From Oscillospiraceae bacterium (GTDB taxonomy: Bacteria; Bacillota; Clostridia; Oscillospirales; Ruminococcaceae): a stretch of 64,000 bases of DNA. Each line of letters opens with the position of its first letter. Within the stretch, counting starts at the first letter, position 1. Below, piece by piece: positions 8,364 through 17,246 of this stretch. The notes under the pieces were generated by a model. That model did no database searches and had not been told where the DNA came from. It saw only the letters and a list, made by a program, of their open reading frames with translations. Position numbers and translations under genes: made by a program. The DNA lies in NCBI GenBank assembly GCA_021201135.1, contig JAJQGT010000009.1, forward strand, positions 196,144-260,143. The letters run 5' to 3'.

Positions 8364-9098
8364 TTAATACTCAACCGTTTCGTCGGTGGTTACGTTTCCG
8401 TCCTCGTCATATTCTTTTGTGGTTGTCTGGGTAAGACTGAGGGTTCCGTCATCCGAGATTGTATACTGCTCTTCATAGGTGCTCTCGGTGGAGCCGTCCG
8501 AATAGTAGGTCTGATAGCCGGTATAGTATGTCTTGACGCCGGTGTCGGTGTTTTCGACGTAGTTGTCCCAGATAACTTTCGTGACGTTACTGTCGCTGTC
8601 AAGGCAAACGCAAGTGAAGTAAGAGGAATTTGCCGCCACCTGATAGTTTACTGTCGCACGGATGGGATAGATTCCGACATACGCCTCATATCCGGTCAAG
8701 TCGCCGGTTTCCTCATCATAGTAAACCGCCAGAACTCCATCGGCATCCGAATAGCCGTTCTCCTCATCATAGCTAAGATACATATCAAGACCGATTTCGG
8801 AAACCGCACCGCTGTCCTCATTCTCAACATGATAGGATTCGGTGTAATAGTAATCGCCCAGGAGTGTGTAATCGTCTCTTGAAAGATATGTGTCTCCGTC
8901 ACTCAAGCCGAGGGACAGGTCGTCGCCGGAGCCGGCTTTGGTGCCTTCTTCCGAGGTCTCGGGGGTGTCGATTGTGGCGTTGTCAGCGTCGGTCTCGCCA
9001 TCGGTGGTCGAATTGTCTCCGCAACCCGAAAATGCGAAGAGCACCATGAGTGCCGTCAGAAGACAGGCAAACATTCTTAAATTCTTGTTTTTCAGCAT
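8364..9098 (-). CDS. Secreted lipoprotein of unknown function
   Basis: The 244-aa protein has a lipoprotein signal peptide (about residues 1-25) ending in the lipobox FSGC. A Thr/Asp/Glu/Gly-rich linker follows, then a region of about 180 residues rich in Tyr, Asp and Thr. Short strand-like blocks such as YTLLGDYYYTES and GVLAVYYDEETGDLTGYEAYV suggest a beta-rich outer-surface domain. I do not recognise the family. A GGAGG site lies 7 bp before the ATG. The gene is downstream of rnpB on the same strand. Confidence 0.75.
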   Translation of the reverse strand: MLKNKNLRMFACLLTALMVLFAFSGCGDNSTTDGETDADNATIDTPETSEEGTKAGSGDDLSLGLSDGDTYLSRDDYTLLGDYYYTESYHVENEDSGAVSEIGLDMYLSYDEENGYSDADGVLAVYYDEETGDLTGYEAYVGIYPIRATVNYQVAANSSYFTCVCLDSDSNVTKVIWDNYVENTDTGVKTYYTGYQTYYSDGSTESTYEEQYTISDDGTLSLTQTTTKEYDEDGNVTTDETVEY

Positions 9099-9150
9099 AA
9101 AAGCCTCCGTAAATATTTTTATTTTTCCTTTTCGTAAGGGTTATTATTCA

Positions 9151-9510
9151 AGCTCTGCGACCAAGCCTGTAAGCCGAGTTCTGTCGTGTACGGCAATCTA
9201 TCTAGACTCTTCGTCGCCGAAGAGTTCAAGCCACCTATTACAAAATACCCGCCGAGCAGACGTTGATATTTCGTTCCAAACGGTGTTGCATCAAACAGGG
9301 TTTACATGGCAACGTGGTCTCCCACGCTCCGGTGAGCTCTTGCCTCGCCTTTCCATCCTTACCGATTTGAAATCGGCGGTTTATTTCTGTTGCACTTTCC
9401 CTAAGGTCGCCCTCGGCTGACGTTATCAGCTGTTTTGCTCTGTGATGCTCGGACTTTCCTCATCCGACATAAAAATGTCGTCCGCTGCCGTATAGCTTAC
9501 TCGCAGACTG
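9151..9510 (-). ncRNA. rnpB: RNase P RNA
   Basis: The minus strand carries conserved blocks of the bacterial RNase P ribozyme. GAGGAAAGTCCGAGC is near the 5' end, followed by CACAGAGC, and AGGGTGAAA-type sequence is replaced by the local variant GGGAAAGTGCAACAGAAA. AAAGGCGAGGCAAGAGCTCACC and the 3' block ACAGAACTCGGCTTACAGG follow; these are quoted only in part. P1 is formed by TCTGCGA near 9506 and TCGCAGA near 9157. The RNA processes the 5' ends of tRNA precursors. Ends are set from P1 and the promoter. Confidence 0.93.
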
Positions 9511-9514
9511 ATAT

Positions 9515-9543
9515 ATTTTACAATGTAATTGCGAAAAAGTCAA
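9515..9543 (-). promoter_or_regulatory. rnpB promoter
   Basis: Minus-strand TTGACT (9538-9543) and TAAAAT (9515-9520), 17-bp spacer. The predicted +1 coincides with the start of helix P1. Confidence 0.75.
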
Positions 9544-9604
9544 CCCTGCCAATAATATTTTTCATATATTCGCTTTCGTTTTTCAGCTTACTGTCACAAT
9601 GGGC

Positions 9605-9674
9605 TTGAAAAATGTTGTGAAATGAGTTATAATACAAGTTGACTGTCGTCACCACAAGTTGACGAACTCAACTT
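9605..9674 (+). promoter_or_regulatory. pulA promoter with operator-like repeats
   Basis: TTGAAA (9605-9610) and TATAAT (9628-9633) are 17 bp apart. Directly downstream the 10-mer ACAAGTTGAC occurs twice, at 9634 and 9654, exactly 20 bp (two helix turns) apart. The second copy forms an inverted repeat AAGTTGA/TCAACTT (9656-9674). The position just after the -10 box would suit a repressor. Confidence 0.6.
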
Positions 9675-9692
9675 CACTACTGGGGGAATATC

Positions 9693-11576
9693 ATGGATTC
9701 CAAAAAGGCAGAATATATTGATTCGAATTTCAAGTACGACGGAGTGCTGGGCGTTACGGTTTCGGATGCCGAAACCGAGTTCGCCGTTTGGGCTCCCGAA
9801 GCGGAAGCTGTTTCCGTCTGTTTATATAAGCATAACGAGGACGAGCACCCATATTTGTCCGTTCCTATGCTGAAAAGCGAGCTTGGTGTGTGGAGATACA
9901 ATCACTCCGGGTCGCTCTATGGCGTTTTCTATACCTATAAATATACCTACGGTGGCAAGACCACCGAGGGCGTCGACCCCTATGCGAGAGCCGCAGGAGT
10001 CAACGGCGACAAGGGCTGTATCATCGACCCGTCAACCCTCAATCCCGAGGGCTGGGAGGATTCCGGATATGTCACCCTAAAGTCAAACACCGACGCTATC
10101 ATCTATGAGGTCAGCGTGAGAGACTTCTCGGTCGACGAATCGAGCGGAATCGAGCCCATTCTTCGGGGCAAGTTCCCGGCGTTCACGGTTGAAAACAGCT
10201 CCACTCACGGCGGCGAGCCCACATGCTTGAGTCACATAAAAGACCTCGGCGTCACCCACGTTCAGCTCATGCCGGTGTTCGACTTTGACCGCCTCGATGA
10301 GGCACACCCCGAAAAGTCATATAACTGGGGCTACGATCCGGAAAACTACAACGTCCCCGAGGGCTCCTATTCCACGAACCCGTTCGACCCGTCCATGAGA
10401 ATCAAGGAATACAAAGAGCTTGTTATGGCTCTTCACCGTAACGGCATCGGCGTTGTCATGGACGTTGTTTATAACCACACGTTCAAGTCGTTCGGCTCGC
10501 ATCTCAGCAACTCATATCCTGGATATTACTACAGATACCGGGGCTCCAAGCTCTCGAACGGCTCAGGATGCGGAAACGAGATTGCATCCGAAAGAGCGAT
10601 GGTCAGAAAATACATCGTCGACTCGGTCGTCTACTGGGCGACGGAATATAAAATCGACGGCTTCCGGTTCGACCTGATGGCGTGCCTCGACATCGACACG
10701 ATAAACGAGATTTCCGAGCGACTGACCGAAATCAACCCGAACGTAATTCTCTATGGCGAAGGCTGGACGGGCGGAGACTCAGCACTCGAGGGCGAGAAAT
10801 CCGCAAACAAATACAATTCCTATATGACGCCCTATGCCGCCTATTTCAACGACAACTATCGCGACGCCATCAAAGGTGGAACCTTCGTCGACAAGGCGAC
10901 CGGCTATATCAGCGGCAACTTCCACTTAAGGCAGTCGGTGGCGGACGGGCTCCTCGGCAAGCAGGACTGGAACTGCAACCCATGCCAGATAGTTAACTAT
11001 GTTGAGGCTCACGACAACCTCACGCTCTGGGACAAGCTCACCGTCTCGAGCAGTGCTCACGAGCTTGACCGCCACAAGATGGCAAGGCTTGCGGCGGCTC
11101 TGGTCTTTCTGGCGCAGGGAATCCCCTTCATTCAGGCGGGGCAGGAATTCCTCCGCTCAAAGCCTCTCGGCAACGGCGACTATGACCGCAACAGCTACCG
11201 TTCGCCCGACAGCGTCAACTCTTTGAAATGGTGGTCTATTGCCGAGAACAAGCTGACGGTCGACTACTACAAGGGGCTCGTCGCCTTCAGAAAGGCGCAT
11301 CGCCTGCTGAGGCTTTCGCTTCGGACCGAGATTATTTCACATTCGGAAACCCTCCCCTCACCCGACGGCACAATCTGCATCCACCTCTTCGACGAGAACG
11401 AGGAGCTATTGCTACTCGTAAACCCGATTCCGAGGGCAAAGATGATCGGTCTCCCCGACGGCGAATGGCAGTTGCATATCACGGACATAAAAGCATCCCT
11501 CACACCGCTCGCAACCTATTGCGAAGGCGTATTCGTCCCGCCGATTTCGGCGATGGTGCTGAGGAAAGTTAAATAA
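9693..11576 (+). CDS. pulA: Type I pullulanase
   Basis: A GH13 enzyme that cleaves alpha-1,6 branches in pullulan and limit dextrins. An N-terminal CBM48-like domain (AEFAVWAPEAEAV region, residues 20-100) precedes the barrel. The hallmark YNWGYDP is near residue 210, DVVYNHT near 255 (region I), GFRFDL near 322 (catalytic Asp, region II), and YGEGW near 353 (acid Glu, region III). EAHDN (region IV-like) is near 437. There is no signal peptide, so it acts in the cytoplasm on imported oligosaccharides or glycogen. Length (627 aa) is normal for short type I enzymes. It is followed after 16 bp by pepV. Confidence 0.93.
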   Translation: MDSKKAEYIDSNFKYDGVLGVTVSDAETEFAVWAPEAEAVSVCLYKHNEDEHPYLSVPMLKSELGVWRYNHSGSLYGVFYTYKYTYGGKTTEGVDPYARAAGVNGDKGCIIDPSTLNPEGWEDSGYVTLKSNTDAIIYEVSVRDFSVDESSGIEPILRGKFPAFTVENSSTHGGEPTCLSHIKDLGVTHVQLMPVFDFDRLDEAHPEKSYNWGYDPENYNVPEGSYSTNPFDPSMRIKEYKELVMALHRNGIGVVMDVVYNHTFKSFGSHLSNSYPGYYYRYRGSKLSNGSGCGNEIASERAMVRKYIVDSVVYWATEYKIDGFRFDLMACLDIDTINEISERLTEINPNVILYGEGWTGGDSALEGEKSANKYNSYMTPYAAYFNDNYRDAIKGGTFVDKATGYISGNFHLRQSVADGLLGKQDWNCNPCQIVNYVEAHDNLTLWDKLTVSSSAHELDRHKMARLAAALVFLAQGIPFIQAGQEFLRSKPLGNGDYDRNSYRSPDSVNSLKWWSIAENKLTVDYYKGLVAFRKAHRLLRLSLRTEIISHSETLPSPDGTICIHLFDENEELLLLVNPIPRAKMIGLPDGEWQLHITDIKASLTPLATYCEGVFVPPISAMVLRKVK

Positions 11577-11592
11577 AGAAGGAAGCATAATT

Positions 11593-12990
11593 ATGGACAA
11601 CACTAAAGAAAAGCTTTTCTCCTACATCGACACCCTTGAGGGCGAGATGATTGAGACTTTGTCGGAGCTGATTTCATTCCCGAGCTATCAGCAGGAACCG
11701 GCTGAGGGCGCACCGTTTGGGGTTCCCGTTCGGGAGTGCCTTGACCATGCTCTGGCGGTCTGCGAGAGCTTCGGGATGAAGACCAAAAACTTCGACGGCT
11801 ATGCCGGCACGGCTACTTTCACGGAAGGCGAGCCCGAGCTCGGAATCCTGGCGCACCTTGACGTCGTCCCCGAGGGGACGGGCTGGACAAGCGATCCGTA
11901 CACCGCAAGGATCGAGGGTGGTAAGCTCTATGGCAGAGGTGCAATCGACGACAAGGGTCCGGCGGTATCGGTTATCTATGCGATGAAGGCGCTGAAGGAT
12001 TTGAATATCCCTCTCAAAAAGGGCGTTCGCCTTATCTTAGGCACCAACGAGGAGAACGGTTCCGGTTGCATGAGGTACTACTTCTCGAAGGAAAAGCCCA
12101 CCAAGTACTCCTTCACGCCCGACGGCAACTATCCCGTCATCAACATCGAAAAGGGCATGATTCGCGGCGCATTTGAGTGCGAGATTCCCGTCGGCGAAGG
12201 CAGAACCCTCGTGGAGTTCCACGGCGGCAAGATTATCAACGCCGTTCCGGAGATAGCCTCTGCGGTTATAAAGGGCGTCGGCGCAGACGAAATCTCGAAG
12301 GCTGTGGCAGAGCTTAATTCCGAAGTCGGCTTTACTGCTACGGAAAACGGCGACAGCATCACTATCGAAGCCCACGGCAAGAGCGCTCATGCCTCGATGC
12401 CGTCGATGGGCAAGAACTCGGTTACCGCATTGCTTGAGCTTCTCAATAAGCTTAATCTCGGCGGCGAAATCGGCGGAAAGATTAAATCCCTCTGTGAGCT
12501 CTTCCCCTACGGTGAGACCAACGGCAAGAGCATCGGCATCGACTTCAAGGACGAGCAGTCGGGCGAGCTGACATGCTTACTTAGTATCTTAGATTATGAA
12601 AACGGTAGCTTACACGGCTGTAACGATATCAGGCTTCCCGTAAGCTTTACGGTCAAGAATATTCTGGACGTTTACAAGCCCGCTCTCGAAGCGAAGGGCT
12701 TCTCGACCCGTGACAGCATGGGTATGGAGCCGCACTATGTCCCGTCGGACAGCCCGTTCGTCAAGACGCTTCTCGGCGTTTACGAAGAGGTCACCGGCGA
12801 AAAGGGCGAGTGCATCGCAATCGGCGGCGGCACCTATGTCCATGATATAGAAGGCGGAGTTGCCTTCGGAGCGGAAATTATGGGCGAGGACAACCACATG
12901 CACTCGGCGGACGAATCAATAAAGATTTCTCAGCTTGTCCTCAACGCAAAGATGTTCGCTCTCGCCATTTTACGCGTCTGCGAGGCATAG
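11593..12990 (+). CDS. pepV: M20 family dipeptidase PepV (Sapep-type)
   Basis: A metal-dependent peptidase that hydrolyses dipeptides in the cytoplasm. LGILAHLDVVPEGTGW gives the first metal His/Asp near residue 87. YGRGAIDDKGP gives the bridging Asp near 119, and GTNEENGSGC the Glu-Glu pair near 153. GGGTYVHDIEGGVAFG with the late His (MHSADE) closes the site. The 465-aa length and lid-domain insert match PepV/Sapep. GAAGGAAG lies 6 bp before the ATG. It probably shares the pulA transcript, although the functional link is loose. Confidence 0.93.
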   Translation: MDNTKEKLFSYIDTLEGEMIETLSELISFPSYQQEPAEGAPFGVPVRECLDHALAVCESFGMKTKNFDGYAGTATFTEGEPELGILAHLDVVPEGTGWTSDPYTARIEGGKLYGRGAIDDKGPAVSVIYAMKALKDLNIPLKKGVRLILGTNEENGSGCMRYYFSKEKPTKYSFTPDGNYPVINIEKGMIRGAFECEIPVGEGRTLVEFHGGKIINAVPEIASAVIKGVGADEISKAVAELNSEVGFTATENGDSITIEAHGKSAHASMPSMGKNSVTALLELLNKLNLGGEIGGKIKSLCELFPYGETNGKSIGIDFKDEQSGELTCLLSILDYENGSLHGCNDIRLPVSFTVKNILDVYKPALEAKGFSTRDSMGMEPHYVPSDSPFVKTLLGVYEEVTGEKGECIAIGGGTYVHDIEGGVAFGAEIMGEDNHMHSADESIKISQLVLNAKMFALAILRVCEA

Positions 12991-13003
12991 CCTCGCATCC
13001 GCG

Positions 13004-13032
13004 GGAAATAAGTTTCTTTGAAACTTATTTCC
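13004..13032. terminator. Perfect palindrome after pepV
   Basis: GGAAATAAGTTTC and GAAACTTATTTCC flank a 3-nt loop. There is no clear U run, so it may be an mRNA 3' stabiliser or weak terminator rather than a strong one. Confidence 0.45.
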
Positions 13033-13077
13033 ATACAAACAAACTTCGCGAAAAATTTACATGAAAGGAGGTAAACT

Positions 13078-13839
13078 TTGAGTATCTTTAAGAAAAGAAA
13101 AACGGCAATAGCATTTGTGGACTATGAATATTGGTTTTATACCTATCAGAATTTTTACAGCATTGACACCGACCCGCTTTCGTGGCGGAAGGAGCTTGAG
13201 CGCGACTATGACCTCAAGGACGTTATGGTATTCGGCGATTTTTCGGAGCCGAATATAAGCTCGGAGCTCCCGAGGCTCAGAACGATTACCAACACAATAG
13301 TTGAGACCGGCAACACCGATTCTCACCGCAAAAAGGACATGACCGACTTTATCATGCTCGACTATATTTACCAGACGGTAAACCACCGCAAAAACGTCGA
13401 CGCAATCATTATTTTCACCGGTGACGGACATTTTCAGTCGGTTGTGAAATACATAAGTCAGACTCTGAAAAAGACGGCGGTCGTATACGGTATCAAGGGT
13501 TCATTCTCGCGTCAGCTGCAGCTTGCGGCGACAAAGGTCGTCACTCTCCCCGCAGAGGACGTGCTTCAGAAGAGCTACAGCATGATGATTATTTCTAATT
13601 TCGCCCGCATTGCCAACAGGCCGAATGTCGTCCCCACATTCAGAACCGTCATCTCGGCGGTTTCACAGAAAAACGGCGTCCCCGAGGAAAGCATCAGAGA
13701 CGCGCTTCAGAAGCTCATGGAAGACGGCTACGTCTGCCAGATAACCCAGCCGATGAAGTCAAGACAAGGCATGAGGAATGTCAAGGTTGTCGTGCCGGTG
13801 TGGGATAAATTAATTCGAGACGGGTACTGGAATGAGTGA
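13078..13839 (+). CDS. NYN/PIN-like domain protein (LabA/DUF88 type)
   Basis: The 253-aa protein starts TAIAFVDYEYWFY, where the first Asp of a PIN-like metal site sits after a hydrophobic strand. KKDMTDFIMLDYIY (middle acidic residues) and AIIIFTGDGHFQSVVKYI (SGDGDF-like motif) follow. A C-terminal part (about 170-250) looks like a winged helix with a basic surface. Families of this type are putative RNases. A TTG start is used because it sits 6 bp after AAAGGAGG. It is followed after 15 bp by csoR; no functional link is evident. Confidence 0.75.
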   Translation: MSIFKKRKTAIAFVDYEYWFYTYQNFYSIDTDPLSWRKELERDYDLKDVMVFGDFSEPNISSELPRLRTITNTIVETGNTDSHRKKDMTDFIMLDYIYQTVNHRKNVDAIIIFTGDGHFQSVVKYISQTLKKTAVVYGIKGSFSRQLQLAATKVVTLPAEDVLQKSYSMMIISNFARIANRPNVVPTFRTVISAVSQKNGVPEESIRDALQKLMEDGYVCQITQPMKSRQGMRNVKVVVPVWDKLIRDGYWNE

Positions 13840-13854
13840 TTCAGGAGGATCAGA

Positions 13855-14130
13855 ATGAAGCAATGTATGGATTCCGAAAACCTGCACCGCAGACTAAAAA
13901 AAATTATCGGGCAGGTCGAGGCTATTGACAGGATGATTGACGAAGATATCCCCTGCGAGGACATCTTAGCCCAGATTAACGCCGCAAAGTCAGCACTTCA
14001 CGGTTGCGGCAAGGTCGTCCTCGAAGGTCACATCAACCACTGCGTTCGTGACGGCATAGAGCACGGCGACGCCGACAAGACTATCGCGGATTTTACGAAG
14101 GCTGTCGAAAGATTTGCGAATATGGGGTAA
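13855..14130 (+). CDS. csoR: CsoR-type copper-sensing repressor
   Basis: This 91-aa all-helical DUF156 protein carries Cys34, His59 and Cys63 in the spacing of the Cu(I) site of CsoR (C-x24-H-x3-C), with GQVEAIDRMI in helix 1. CsoR tetramers bind GC-rich palindromes and leave DNA when Cu(I) binds. Two such boxes lie 50-100 bp downstream in front of a metal ATPase gene, so the target is local. A GGAGG site precedes the ATG. It ends at its own terminator, so the ATPase is transcribed separately. Confidence 0.88.
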   Translation: MKQCMDSENLHRRLKKIIGQVEAIDRMIDEDIPCEDILAQINAAKSALHGCGKVVLEGHINHCVRDGIEHGDADKTIADFTKAVERFANMG

Positions 14131-14142
14131 ACCCGGAATATC

Positions 14143-14170
14143 ACCGCCCAATTTCGGGCGGTTTTATTTT
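14143..14170 (+). terminator. Terminator after csoR
   Basis: ACCGCCC/GGGCGGT stem with a 6-nt loop, followed by TTTTATTTT. Confidence 0.85.
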
Positions 14171-14175
14171 GCCTC

Positions 14176-14231
14176 TTGACAACCTATACCCCTATGAGTA
14201 TAATATAAGCTATAGATACCCGTATGGGTAT
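14176..14231 (+). promoter_or_regulatory. Promoter of the metal ATPase with two CsoR-like operators
   Basis: TTGACA (14176-14181) and TATAAT (14199-14204) have a 17-bp spacer. Box 1, TATACCCCTATGAGTATA, fills the spacer and -10 (14185-14202). Box 2, ATACCCGTATGGGTAT (14216-14231), lies just after +1. Both have the ATACCC/GGGTAT arms typical of CsoR operators. Confidence 0.8.
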
Positions 14232-14255
14232 AGTTTTGATACAAAGAGGTGCTTT

Positions 14256-16130
14256 ATGATTAAAAATGCTATGAAGAAGCTTGAATCGGCGCTCGCTATC
14301 GGCGGAACAAAGAAGGATATCGCACTGTTAGCGGTTTCGGGAGTGTCTCTTATACTGAGTCTTATCGGGCTTCCCCTGCCGTTTGACATTGCTTGGGTGG
14401 CAATAATCCTTTGTGGGATTCCGATAATTCTTGAAGCGATAATCGGTTTGGTAACCGAGTTCGACATCAAGGCGGATGTTCTCGTGTCGCTCGCTCTTGT
14501 CGCTTCCGTTCTCATCGGAGAGACCTTTGCGGCGGGAGAGGTCGCATTTATCATGCAGTTGGGCGGGCTTCTTGAGGAGCTCACCGTTGCAAAGGCAAGA
14601 GCCGGAATTGAGCGACTCGTCAAGCTCACTCCGCAGACGGCAAGGGTTATTTCGGACGATTCCGAGCGGATAATTCCCGCCGAAAAGGTTTCGGTCGATG
14701 ATATTCTGAGAGTACTGCCCGGGGAAACGGTTCCCGTCGACGGAGTCATCATCTCGGGGCAAACCTCGATAAATCAGGCTGTTATGACCGGCGAATCGCT
14801 TCCCGTAGACAAGACAGTGGGCGATGAGGTCTCGAGCGGAACTGTCAACCAGTTCGGGGCGTTCGACATGAAAGCCACAAAAGTCGGTTCGGACAGTTCG
14901 ATTCAACGGCTTATACGACTTGTGCAGTCAGCCGACGCCGGAAAGGCGAAGATTGTCGGACTCGCCGACCGGTGGGCGACATGGATTGTCGTTATAGCAC
15001 TCGTGAGTGCGGCTCTGACCTGGGCGATAAGCGGAGAAATTCTGAGAGCGGTTACAATACTTGTCGTCTTCTGCCCGTGCGCTCTTGTCCTGGCGACGCC
15101 AACGGCAATCATGGCGGCAATCGGCAACGCCACCAAGCACGGTTTCTTGGTCAAAGAGGGCGATGCCCTCGAACGGCTCGCCGATGTCACCGTTGCGACT
15201 TTTGACAAGACCGGAACTCTCACCTACGGCACGCCGACCGTTTCGGCTTCGGAAAGCCTTCGGGAGGGCTACTCTGACGAAGATATTCTCAGGCTCTGCG
15301 CCTCTGCGGAGCAGATGTCCGAGCATCCCTTGGGAAAGGCAATCGTGAACTCATATGGTGGCGAGCTTCCCGCCTGCGAAGATTTTTCGATGCTTCCGGG
15401 TCGGGGCGTTCAAGCCGAAGTGAACGGGCAGAGAATTCTTGCCGGTAACAAGGAAATGCTCACCGAGGCAAATATAAATCTTAACGAAACCGCAACCGCC
15501 GAAGCCGAAAAGTATCTCAAAACCGGCTGTACGGTCATTTATGTCGCAAATGAGATTGAAATTATCGGGCTCATAGCCCTTTCGGACACGGTTCGGGAAG
15601 AAAGCAAGAGCATGCTTGACAGTCTCAAGACCTTGGGTGTGGAACCGGTTCTCCTTACGGGCGACAACAAAAATACCGCCGAAGCGGTATCTCATAGTCT
15701 TGGAATAGACAAAGTATATTCCGAATGTCTGCCGGAGGACAAGCTCAGGATAATCAGCGAGCTTCAATCTGGCGGCGACAAGGTTCTCATGCTCGGCGAC
15801 GGCGTGAACGACGCACCGTCACTCAAAAAAGCCGATGTCGGGATTGCGATGGGAGGCATCGGGAGCGACATTGCCGTCGATGCCGCCGACATAGCCCTCG
15901 TCGGCGACGACCTCTCGGAGCTTCCCCACCTCGTCGCCCTTTCGAAGCGGATGATGAAAACTATCAAACTGAATCTCACATTTTCGATGACTTTGAATGT
16001 CGTTGCAATAATCTTAGCCATCATCGGCACCCTTAGCCCCGTCGTCGGCGCGCTTGTCCATAATGCCGGGTCGGTGCTGGTTATTGTTAATTCTGCTCTT
16101 TTACTCGGTTTTTCTCCTCAAGCTTCGTAA
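14256..16130 (+). CDS. Heavy-metal-exporting P1B-type ATPase
   Basis: A 624-aa pump with a membrane CPC motif (VVFCPCALVLATPTA, about residue 275), phosphorylation loop DKTGTLTYGTP, GDGVNDAPSLKKADVGIAMG and the HP dipeptide in SEHPLG. It has no N-terminal heavy-metal-associated domain. The last helix reads HNAGSVLVIVNSALLL, more like Zn/Mn/Co-type pumps than the MxxSS of classical CopA. Copper export is therefore inferred from the CsoR boxes, and the metal remains open. The ATG at 14256 follows AAAGAGG; earlier in-frame codons run through the promoter. Its 3' end overlaps rpiB on the other strand by 44 bp. Confidence 0.88.
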   Translation: MIKNAMKKLESALAIGGTKKDIALLAVSGVSLILSLIGLPLPFDIAWVAIILCGIPIILEAIIGLVTEFDIKADVLVSLALVASVLIGETFAAGEVAFIMQLGGLLEELTVAKARAGIERLVKLTPQTARVISDDSERIIPAEKVSVDDILRVLPGETVPVDGVIISGQTSINQAVMTGESLPVDKTVGDEVSSGTVNQFGAFDMKATKVGSDSSIQRLIRLVQSADAGKAKIVGLADRWATWIVVIALVSAALTWAISGEILRAVTILVVFCPCALVLATPTAIMAAIGNATKHGFLVKEGDALERLADVTVATFDKTGTLTYGTPTVSASESLREGYSDEDILRLCASAEQMSEHPLGKAIVNSYGGELPACEDFSMLPGRGVQAEVNGQRILAGNKEMLTEANINLNETATAEAEKYLKTGCTVIYVANEIEIIGLIALSDTVREESKSMLDSLKTLGVEPVLLTGDNKNTAEAVSHSLGIDKVYSECLPEDKLRIISELQSGGDKVLMLGDGVNDAPSLKKADVGIAMGGIGSDIAVDAADIALVGDDLSELPHLVALSKRMMKTIKLNLTFSMTLNVVAIILAIIGTLSPVVGALVHNAGSVLVIVNSALLLGFSPQAS

Positions 16131-16548
16131 TCAGATCAACCCTTCTCTGATGCCTTCCACCTTCAAATTCGGTGGTCAGGAACAGGTCGACGAGCTCGTT
16201 GGCGAGACCGGGTCCCACTACCCTGCCGCCGAGGCAGAGGGCGTTGGCGTCGTTATGGAGGCGGGTGTACTTCGCCGAGAAGGCGTCCGAGCAGGCGCAG
16301 GCACGGATGCCGTTAATCTTGTTCGCCGCTATCGAGATGCCGATGCCGGTGCCGCAAATGAGGATTGCTCTGTCGACGGTGCCGTTTACGATCTCCTTGC
16401 AGACCATCTCCGCCGCATCGGGATAATCAATCTTCTCCCCAACGGCGACGCCATAATCGATATAATCAACCCCGATTTCATCAAGGTGCTTCACAATCTC
16501 CATCTTGAGCTCCGCACCCGCATGGTCATTTCCGATTCCTATCTTCAT
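16087..16548 (-). CDS. rpiB: Ribose-5-phosphate isomerase B
   Basis: The 153-aa protein starts MKIGIGNDHAGAELK (RpiB/LacAB family) and contains ILICGTGIGISIAANK with the active-site Cys, plus HNDANALCLGGRVVG. It interconverts ribulose-5-P and ribose-5-P in the pentose phosphate pathway. The ATG at 16548 follows AAAGGTGA; a GTG three codons upstream is less likely. It lies 5 bp downstream of tsaB and closes that operon. The last 44 bp overlap the convergent metal ATPase gene. Confidence 0.93.
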   Translation of the reverse strand: MKIGIGNDHAGAELKMEIVKHLDEIGVDYIDYGVAVGEKIDYPDAAEMVCKEIVNGTVDRAILICGTGIGISIAANKINGIRACACSDAFSAKYTRLHNDANALCLGGRVVGPGLANELVDLFLTTEFEGGRHQRRVDLITKLEEKNRVKEQN

Positions 16549-16553
16549 AATAA

Positions 16554-17246
16554 TCACCTTTCTTGTAAGTCTTTTTCTGCCTTAGTAATCTGCAAATATC
16601 TGACCCGTAAATCTTCCGCACTCCCCGCTTCGTCAAGATGCCCAAGTGCCGCGGAAATTACGCCGGTTGCCTGTTGGAGGCGGTTTTGGACGGGGGCGAG
16701 GCGCACACGGTCTTCCTCCGCGAAGAGCTTCGCCTTTATGTCCTCGGCGCAGTCGCCGGTAAGGATGATGTCGCCCGGGGTCTTGTCCGCAAGCTCCTTC
16801 ACGGCATCATAGCCGGTCACGTCGTCGGGTTGGACTGCCGTCAGCTTCTCTCCGTCAGAAGAATACGCTCCGAAATAGACCACCTCGGGGCGGGCTTTCA
16901 TCAGCGAGAAGATCGTGCCCTTCGCCGCTTCGGAATTTGCCGCAAGGGCTTCGAGGGTCGAGATTCCGACGCACCTGCCGCCCGTGGCGCAAAGCCCCTT
17001 CACAAGTGCAACGCCGATTCGGAGTCCCGTATAGGACCCGGGACCGTTCGAGACGGCTATCAAGTCTATGTCCGAAATCTCAAGCTCCGTATCGGATAGA
17101 AGCCGCTCTATGAACGGCAGGATTACCTGAGAATGTGTGAGTCTCGTATAGACGGTCGTCTGTCCGAGGATGATTCCGTCACGATAAACGGCGCAGGAGG
17201 CGGTTTTGCCGGAGGTATCAATGCCCAATATTGTCAAATCTGTCAT
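16554..17246 (-). CDS. tsaB: tRNA threonylcarbamoyladenosine biosynthesis protein TsaB
   Basis: TsaB is the inactive-paralogue partner of TsaD in t6A37 formation. The protein (230 aa) shows LGIDTSGKTASCAVYRDG at the start, then HSQVILPFIERLL and AVSNGPGSYTGLRIGVALVKGL, the ASKHA fold signature. The ATG at 17246 directly abuts GGAG. A TTG three codons later has better Shine-Dalgarno spacing, so the true start may be 17237. It overlaps the end of tsaE by 29 bp. Confidence 0.92.
   Translation of the reverse strand: MTDLTILGIDTSGKTASCAVYRDGIILGQTTVYTRLTHSQVILPFIERLLSDTELEISDIDLIAVSNGPGSYTGLRIGVALVKGLCATGGRCVGISTLEALAANSEAAKGTIFSLMKARPEVVYFGAYSSDGEKLTAVQPDDVTGYDAVKELADKTPGDIILTGDCAEDIKAKLFAEEDRVRLAPVQNRLQQATGVISAALGHLDEAGSAEDLRVRYLQITKAEKDLQER

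Noticed and set aside
14169..14255. Extended start of the metal ATPase
   Set aside because: The codons lie on the promoter and the operators. The ATG at 14256 has a proper ribosome binding site.
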